From: Clostridium felsineum DSM 794
GTDB lineage: Bacteria > Bacillota > Clostridia > Clostridiales > Clostridiaceae
DNA: 64,000 nucleotides
Reading direction: 5' to 3'
Assembly (NCBI RefSeq): GCF_002006355.2
Contig: NZ_CP096980.1
Location: forward strand, 682,001 to 746,000
The notes below the pieces were generated by a model. That model saw only the letters and a program-made list of their open reading frames with translations. It did not search any database and was not told the DNA's origin. Positions 58,848 to 64,000 of this stretch are shown piece after piece; within the stretch, counting starts at the first letter, position 1; each line of letters begins with the position of its first letter. The translations under genes and the position numbers were made by a program.

Positions 58848-61235
58848 ATGCTATATAATAGTGAAGTTTTCACATATGAAAGAGCATCTAAATCACAAAA
58901 AAGTACCAAAGTAGAAAACATAAAAAAATCTCTTGCAATAAAGCTAATAATTTACTTGATAGCCTCATTTGCTATAAGTAGGGTTATAATGATAAATTCA
59001 ATGGTTCCATTTGGACTAGCTTTTTTGGGGTGTATTTTGATTGGTAAAAAAGATGATAAGGCTTCCTTTGCGGCATCTATTGGAAGTTTAGTTGGATATA
59101 TATCGCTCAGTGGTGAAATAAAAGATGCGCCTATGTATGAAGTTGCTATAATCATTATTACATTATTAATGATTGTTATGAAGGAAAAGGAAGATATAAA
59201 AAAATCAATAGCAATATTGATACTGTTATTTTTTGAATTTATTATGTTTAAAATGTTTGTTCAAAACATATCTATACAATCAGCTGTTATTTTTACTTGT
59301 GTGGAAATAGCATCAATATCTTCAGTATATTATATTCTTAGATATGCTATTATATGTGTTGATAATATGAAAACTAAGCACCTTTTTACTAATGAAGAAA
59401 TAATAAGTATGTCTATAGTAATTGCTTTAATTATTTCTGGAACAAGGAACCTTAATATTTTCAATGTATCTATTACGAATGTATTAGCTATGATATTTGT
59501 TGTTATGATTTCTTATATAGAAGGTAGTTCTATAGGAGCAGCTGGTGGAATAGCTATGGGAACTATAATAGGCATGAGCAGCAGTAATTTAATGATTTAT
59601 ATAGGTATATTTGGTGTTATTGGATTCATAGTAGGGGTTTTTAAAGATTTCGGAAAATGGATTTGTGCAGGAGTATATCTTGCTATATTTTTGATAATAA
59701 TTATTTATTGTAAGAATCATGTTGATTTTAATATCATTGAAGCAGGTATAACCTGTTTTGTTTTTGCAGCTTTACCAAATAAGTTATATAAAAAAATGGA
59801 AGGTGAATTTAATTGGGATAGGAAGCAAAGTTATATTACCAATGGATATATTGAAAAAATGAAGTGTATTTTTATAAGAGAACTTAAAAACTTTTCGGGT
59901 GTTTTATTTACAATGTCAGGTACTTTAAATAATCTTGCTGATAATGATAGGCTTCTAATGAAAAATAAAAGTTGCAGATTAGTTGAAAATTTAGCCGATA
60001 GAGTATGCAGCAAGTGCAATATGAACTCTATATGCTGGAAGAGGGAGATATATTACACATATGCTGCTTTTGAGGAACTTATACAGAATTTTCAGGAAGG
60101 TATAAATAAAGTGCCTGATGAGATAGAAAGAAAGTGCGTTAAAAGAAAAGAACTTATAAAACATACAGATGCCATAATAAATGACTACGTAATGAACGAA
60201 ATGTGGAGGATGCAGGTATGCAGCGGAAGAGAATTTATGGCTTCTCAAGTAAAGAATATAGGAACATCGGTAGAAGGTATAATAAGTGAATTTAGTAACG
60301 AATTGAAGTTTAACTTGGAAGTAGAAGAAAAAATAATAAGATTACTTAATAAAGTCGGTATACCATACAAGGATATAATGTGTGTAAATGATAAAAAAAA
60401 CAGAAATATAGTAAAGTTTACGATGGAAGCTTGTGGAGGAAGGCAAATATGTGTTAAGCATATACTTCCTATAGTGAATGAAGCTGTAGGAACACTTATG
60501 TGTGTTGGTGATGATGGATGTAGTATTTCACCAGATACTAATTTGTGTACAGTGACCTTTGAAGAAACACCTAAATATTATATATCTTCAAATGTAGTAA
60601 GAAAGAGTAAAGAGGGCGAAGATATAAATGGGGATAGCTATAGTTTTGGAAAGGGCAAGGATGGGAATTACAATATAATAATAAGTGATGGTATGGGACA
60701 TGGAGCACAAGCAGAAAGAGAAAGTAAAGCTGTTATAGATTTGATTGAAAAATTTAATGATTCGAATTTAAATAGAACGATGGCTATAAACACGGTTAAT
60801 TCTATAATGACACTTAAATTTGAAGAGGATGAGAAATTTTCTACAGTTGATTTCTGCAGCATTGATTTGTATTCTGGTGAGGCGGAATTTATAAAGGTCG
60901 GAGGAGTTACAAGCTTTATAAAAAAGAAAGATAAAGTAGAAATTGTAGATTCAAAAACCCTTCCTATTGGAGTACTTGATAAGGTTGATATGGAGATTAA
61001 TAATAAGAAGGTACAAAATGGCGATATGATAGTAATGATAAGTGATGGGATAGTTAATTATGATAATGAAAATGCAGGAAAAGTGAATTGGGTAGTAGAT
61101 TTTCTTAAAAAGAATAACAGTAGTAAACCAAAAGAATTAGGGGAAGCTATACTGAAAAAGGCCATAGAACTTTCAGGTGGTAAGGCTAAGGATGATATAA
61201 CCATAATAGTATCTAAAGTATATAGTTTATATTAA
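58848..61235 (+). CDS. spoIIE: SpoIIE, sporulation phosphatase
   Basis: 795 residues. The N-terminal third has about ten membrane segments (to about residue 300), the middle is the oligomerisation domain (with several cysteines, CSKCNMNSICW), and the C-terminal part is a PP2C phosphatase with metal ligands in SDGMGHGAQAERES (D614) and MISDGIVN. In Bacillus it dephosphorylates SpoIIAA to activate sigma-F in the forespore. Full length. The start follows GGGGATG. The upstream promoter has the 21-base spacing of Spo0A-controlled genes. Confidence 0.95.
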   Translation: MLYNSEVFTYERASKSQKSTKVENIKKSLAIKLIIYLIASFAISRVIMINSMVPFGLAFLGCILIGKKDDKASFAASIGSLVGYISLSGEIKDAPMYEVAIIIITLLMIVMKEKEDIKKSIAILILLFFEFIMFKMFVQNISIQSAVIFTCVEIASISSVYYILRYAIICVDNMKTKHLFTNEEIISMSIVIALIISGTRNLNIFNVSITNVLAMIFVVMISYIEGSSIGAAGGIAMGTIIGMSSSNLMIYIGIFGVIGFIVGVFKDFGKWICAGVYLAIFLIIIIYCKNHVDFNIIEAGITCFVFAALPNKLYKKMEGEFNWDRKQSYITNGYIEKMKCIFIRELKNFSGVLFTMSGTLNNLADNDRLLMKNKSCRLVENLADRVCSKCNMNSICWKREIYYTYAAFEELIQNFQEGINKVPDEIERKCVKRKELIKHTDAIINDYVMNEMWRMQVCSGREFMASQVKNIGTSVEGIISEFSNELKFNLEVEEKIIRLLNKVGIPYKDIMCVNDKKNRNIVKFTMEACGGRQICVKHILPIVNEAVGTLMCVGDDGCSISPDTNLCTVTFEETPKYYISSNVVRKSKEGEDINGDSYSFGKGKDGNYNIIISDGMGHGAQAERESKAVIDLIEKFNDSNLNRTMAINTVNSIMTLKFEEDEKFSTVDFCSIDLYSGEAEFIKVGGVTSFIKKKDKVEIVDSKTLPIGVLDKVDMEINNKKVQNGDMIVMISDGIVNYDNENAGKVNWVVDFLKKNNSSKPKELGEAILKKAIELSGGKAKDDITIIVSKVYSLY

Positions 61236-61311
61236 TTTTCAAATTAAGGTAAAGTATTTATAAAAATATGATATAATTATAAAGCGTAAATATATTATGG
61301 GAGTGTTTTTT

Positions 61312-62697
61312 TTGATAAATGGAGTCATCAATACCATAGAAAAGAACTCAATGATTAAAGAAAATGACAGAATTGTAGTAGCTGTTTCAGGTGGACCGGA
61401 TTCAATTTGTTTGTTACATTTGCTATTTAAGCTTAAGGATAAATTCAGTCTATCTATTTGTGTTGCCCATGTAAATCATTGTATTCGTGGAGAAGCTGCA
61501 GATAAAGATGAAGAGTATGTTAAAAAGTTTTGCAAAAAGTTGAACATACAATTTTATGTGAAAAAAGTAGATGTAAATAAGATTGCAAAAGAAAAAAAAC
61601 TATCTTCGGAAATGGCAGGAAGAGAAATTAGATATGAATTTTTTGAAGAAGTTAAAAGGAAATTTGGTGCAAATAAAATAGCTATTGCACATAATGCAAA
61701 CGATCAGGCTGAAACTATAATGATGAGAATAATAAGGGGAACAGGGACAGAAGGAATTAAAGGAATTAGACCAGTTAGAGACGGATATTATATAAGACCT
61801 CTTATTGAAACAAAGAGATTGGATATAGAAAAGTACTGTGAAGATGAAAAGTTAATGCCTAGAATTGATGCTACTAACTTAGAGAGGGATTACAATAGAA
61901 ATAAAATAAGGCTGGATTTAATACCATATATAATAGATAATTTTAATGAAGATATAGTAGGTTCATTAAATAGACTGGCAGAACTTGTAACTATAGATAA
62001 TGATTATTTAGAAAAAGTTGCAAAATCAGAGTATAAGTTGTATTGTAATGAATGTGAGAAACAGGTTATAATAAGTAAGAAAGCATTTTTTAGTGATGCA
62101 GCAATATTATCTAGAGTAATAAGAAAAGCTATTCTTTATTTAGTTAGTAGTAAATACAATTTTGAAAAGAAGCATATTGATAGTATTATAAAATGTCAAA
62201 AAAGTGCCACTGGCAAGCAAATAAATTTGCCAAGTAGCATGATAGTTTATAATAATTATGGTGATATTTATCTTAAACTAAAAAAGGAAGAAAAATGTAT
62301 AAGTAATAAGGAATATATTCTTAATATAAATGAAACTAATGCTATACATGAAGAAAAACTAATAATAGGGATAAAATTAATACATAATTCAAATGATATA
62401 AATTTAAAGCAAAGTGACAACATAAAATATTTTGATGCAGATAAAGCAGGAAAAAATATAACTGTTAGATATAGAGTTGATGGCGATAAATTTATGCCTT
62501 TGGGAATGAAAAATAATAAAAAACTAAAGGATATATTTATAAATTTAAAAATACCTAGAGAAGAAAGAAAAAAAATTCCTCTTATATGTTTTGGTGGTGA
62601 AATAGCGTGGATAACAAAGTTTAAAATAAGTGAAAAATTTAAAATAGATAATAACACTAAAAAAATATTAGAAATAAAAATTGAAAGAGAGGAATAA
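61312..62697 (+). CDS. tilS: TilS, tRNA(Ile)-lysidine synthetase
   Basis: 461 residues. The N-type PP-loop SGGPDS (26-31) and the long bacterial layout (N-terminal ATPase, AHNANDQAETIMMRIIRGTG, then C-terminal tRNA-binding domains ending in KIPLICFGGEIAWI) identify TilS, which makes lysidine in the CAU anticodon of tRNA-Ile2. TTG 61312 was chosen because GGGAGTG lies 6 bases upstream; ATG 61297 has no ribosome site. Followed by hpt after 2 bases, as in Bacillus. Confidence 0.94.
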   Translation: MINGVINTIEKNSMIKENDRIVVAVSGGPDSICLLHLLFKLKDKFSLSICVAHVNHCIRGEAADKDEEYVKKFCKKLNIQFYVKKVDVNKIAKEKKLSSEMAGREIRYEFFEEVKRKFGANKIAIAHNANDQAETIMMRIIRGTGTEGIKGIRPVRDGYYIRPLIETKRLDIEKYCEDEKLMPRIDATNLERDYNRNKIRLDLIPYIIDNFNEDIVGSLNRLAELVTIDNDYLEKVAKSEYKLYCNECEKQVIISKKAFFSDAAILSRVIRKAILYLVSSKYNFEKKHIDSIIKCQKSATGKQINLPSSMIVYNNYGDIYLKLKKEEKCISNKEYILNINETNAIHEEKLIIGIKLIHNSNDINLKQSDNIKYFDADKAGKNITVRYRVDGDKFMPLGMKNNKKLKDIFINLKIPREERKKIPLICFGGEIAWITKFKISEKFKIDNNTKKILEIKIEREE

Positions 62698-62699
62698 TA

Positions 62700-63236
62700 A
62701 TGAGAGAAGACATTAAAGAAATATTGCTTGATGAAGAAAAAATAAACGATAAGGTGAAGGAACTTGGAAAGAAGATAAGTGAGGATTACAAAGGAAAGGA
62801 TCTTATACTTATTGGTATTTTAAAGGGTTCTGTTGTTTTTATGGGCAATCTTGTAAAATATATTGATATTCCTTGTGCTATGGATTTTATGTCAGTTTCA
62901 AGCTATGGTAATGCTACTTCCACATCAGGAATAGTAAAGGTTCTTAAAGATTTAGATTCAGATGTTGAAGGAAAAGATATTTTAATAGTTGAAGATATAA
63001 TAGATTCTGGAGTAACTCTTAAATATCTTATGGGACACATGAAAGGTAAAAAGCCAAATAGCATAGAAATTATAACGCTTCTTAATAAACCAGAAAGAAG
63101 AAGAGTTGAAATAGATGTTAAATATACAGGCTTCATAGTTCCAGATTATTTCTTAGTTGGTTATGGTCTTGATTATGCAGAGAAATACAGAAATCTTCCG
63201 TATATTGGAATACTAAAAGATGAGATATATGAATAA
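62700..63236 (+). CDS. hpt: Hypoxanthine(-guanine) phosphoribosyltransferase
   Basis: 178 residues. Salvages hypoxanthine and guanine to IMP and GMP using PRPP. LILIGILKGSVVFMGNLVK, FMSVSSYGNATSTSG, the PRPP loop LIVEDIIDSGVTL and VGYGLDYAEKYRNLPYIG are typical. Full length; begins 2 bases after tilS, so translation is coupled. Confidence 0.96.
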   Translation: MREDIKEILLDEEKINDKVKELGKKISEDYKGKDLILIGILKGSVVFMGNLVKYIDIPCAMDFMSVSSYGNATSTSGIVKVLKDLDSDVEGKDILIVEDIIDSGVTLKYLMGHMKGKKPNSIEIITLLNKPERRRVEIDVKYTGFIVPDYFLVGYGLDYAEKYRNLPYIGILKDEIYE

Positions 63237-63252
63237 TTAATAGAATATTATG

Positions 63253-63281
63253 TTGTAAACAGTTTTTTGTTGTGATACAAT
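63253..63281 (+). promoter_or_regulatory. Extended -10 promoter of ftsH
   Basis: TTGTAA (63253-63258) and TACAAT (63276-63281) with 17-base spacing; TGTGA before the -10 supplies the TGn extension. Confidence 0.6.
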
Positions 63282-63323
63282 CTTTAAATAACACAAGTAT
63301 ATACATAGAGAGGGGGGCCTAGA

Positions 63324-64000
63324 TTGAAAAAAATTTCTAGTGCTACGGTCTGGATTGTAGTGTTCGTAGTAGTAGTTTTCACTATTTTAATGTTAGTTCA
63401 AGGTGGTAAAGCTACTAATACTGTAAGCTTTGATCAATTTCAAAAGCAGTATGTTCAAAATAATGTAAAAAGTTTTGAAATGAAAGACGATAAAATGACA
63501 GTTGATGGTAAGTATAAAGATGGTTCATCTTTTGAAACCATTGTACCTTTAGAGAGACTTAATCAATTTCTTGCGGATCACCCTAGTAATGGTGATATAG
63601 GTGAATCTTATGCAGCACCAGCTAATATACCAGTTTGGATAAGTTGGATGCCAACTATAATAATGATTTTAGCTATGGTTGTGATATTAGTATTGTTCAT
63701 GCAACAAACACAAGGTGGTGCAGGAAAAGGCGTTATGGGCTTTGGAAAAAGCAGAGCAAAGATGTCTTCACCTGATGATTTGAAGCAAAAAGTTACGTTT
63801 AATGACGTTGCTGGAGCTGATGAAGAAAAAGGTGAATTAGAAGAAATTGTTGACTTCTTAAAGCAACCTAAAAGATATATTGAAATGGGAGCTAGAATAC
63901 CAAAGGGAGTTCTTCTCGTTGGACCTCCAGGAACAGGTAAGACTCTTTTGGCTAAAGCTGTTTCAGGTGAAGCGGGTGTTCCATTTTTTAGTATATCAGG
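63324..64000 (+). CDS. ftsH: FtsH, membrane AAA+ metalloprotease, 3' partial
   Basis: The frame runs off the window end. TTG 63324 follows GAGAGGGGGG by about 6 bases. Visible: first membrane segment (about 8-26, VWIVVFVVVVFTILML), a periplasm-side domain of about 75 residues, second membrane segment (about 108-128), linker FGKSRAKMSSPDD, and the AAA domain start VTFNDVAGADEEK and Walker A GPPGTGKT. The zinc site lies beyond the end. It degrades membrane and regulatory proteins. Position after hpt is as in Bacillus. Confidence 0.95.
   Translation, partial: MKKISSATVWIVVFVVVVFTILMLVQGGKATNTVSFDQFQKQYVQNNVKSFEMKDDKMTVDGKYKDGSSFETIVPLERLNQFLADHPSNGDIGESYAAPANIPVWISWMPTIIMILAMVVILVLFMQQTQGGAGKGVMGFGKSRAKMSSPDDLKQKVTFNDVAGADEEKGELEEIVDFLKQPKRYIEMGARIPKGVLLVGPPGTGKTLLAKAVSGEAGVPFFSIS

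Overview
This window is a low-GC (roughly 30% by eye), strongly Shine-Dalgarno-driven stretch of a spore-forming Firmicute. Sporulation and germination genes (spoIIE, spoVT, spoVG, yabP, yabQ, a SpoVB-type flippase, sleC plus a CspBA-like protease), a ferredoxin-type [FeFe]-hydrogenase-like protein and many TTG/GTG starts point to Clostridium sensu stricto. From memory the gene order resembles Clostridium acetobutylicum; I could not check this by search. No insertion sequence, CRISPR array or prophage structure was seen.

Layout. 1-4.7 kb: end of an Xre/S24-like regulator, then two tandem blaI-blaR1-type cassettes. Both carry paired BlaI dyads and a non-penicillin-binding sensor domain; the second blaR1 has lost its protease core. 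4.7-11.3 kb: an arabinoside-utilisation locus (AraC regulator, GH127 beta-L-arabinofuranosidase, GPH symporter, secreted glycosidase with two carbohydrate-binding modules). 11.4-16.3 kb: a spore-germination pair, a fused double subtilisin (CspBA-like, apparently without a standard start codon) and the cortex-lytic enzyme SleC. 16.4-18.2 kb: an H-NOX (heme NO/O2 sensor) chemoreceptor. 18.3-25.3 kb: a YtrB-type ABC transporter, two radical-SAM enzymes, a YkvI-type membrane protein, a lipoprotein, and a MarR operon. 25.4-32.9 kb: a sugar-importer ATPase with a PucR/CdaR-type regulator, three zinc-ribbon membrane proteins (two TcaA-like paralogues), ComB, and an SH3 protein. 32.9-36.7 kb: HAD phosphatase, the hydrogenase-like protein, an unknown protein, tRNA-Pro and a small membrane protein.

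36.8-64 kb is the conserved housekeeping and sporulation block also known from Bacillus: murC, purR, spoVG, glmU, prs, (a two-component system plus an HtrA-like protease, where Bacillus has ctc), pth, mfd, prsA-like, spoVT, spoVB-like, mazG, hup, rqcP, yabP, yabQ, divIC, yabR, a tRNA cluster, spoIIE, tilS, hpt and the start of ftsH. A sigma-H type promoter before spoVG and a 21-bp-spaced TTGACA/TATAAT promoter before spoIIE fit the known sporulation control of these genes.

Most unusual: the BlaR1 decay product that keeps its own ribosome-binding site, the protease gene whose best start is ACG, an H-NOX receptor that keeps the distal tyrosine of O2-binding members, a hydrogenase-like gene whose ribosome-binding site lies inside a terminator-like hairpin, a glmU leader hairpin separating a strong Shine-Dalgarno from the ATG, and a triplicated Leu-fMet tRNA array in which one tRNA-Leu is decaying. 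None of these is by itself a proven new system; they are leads.
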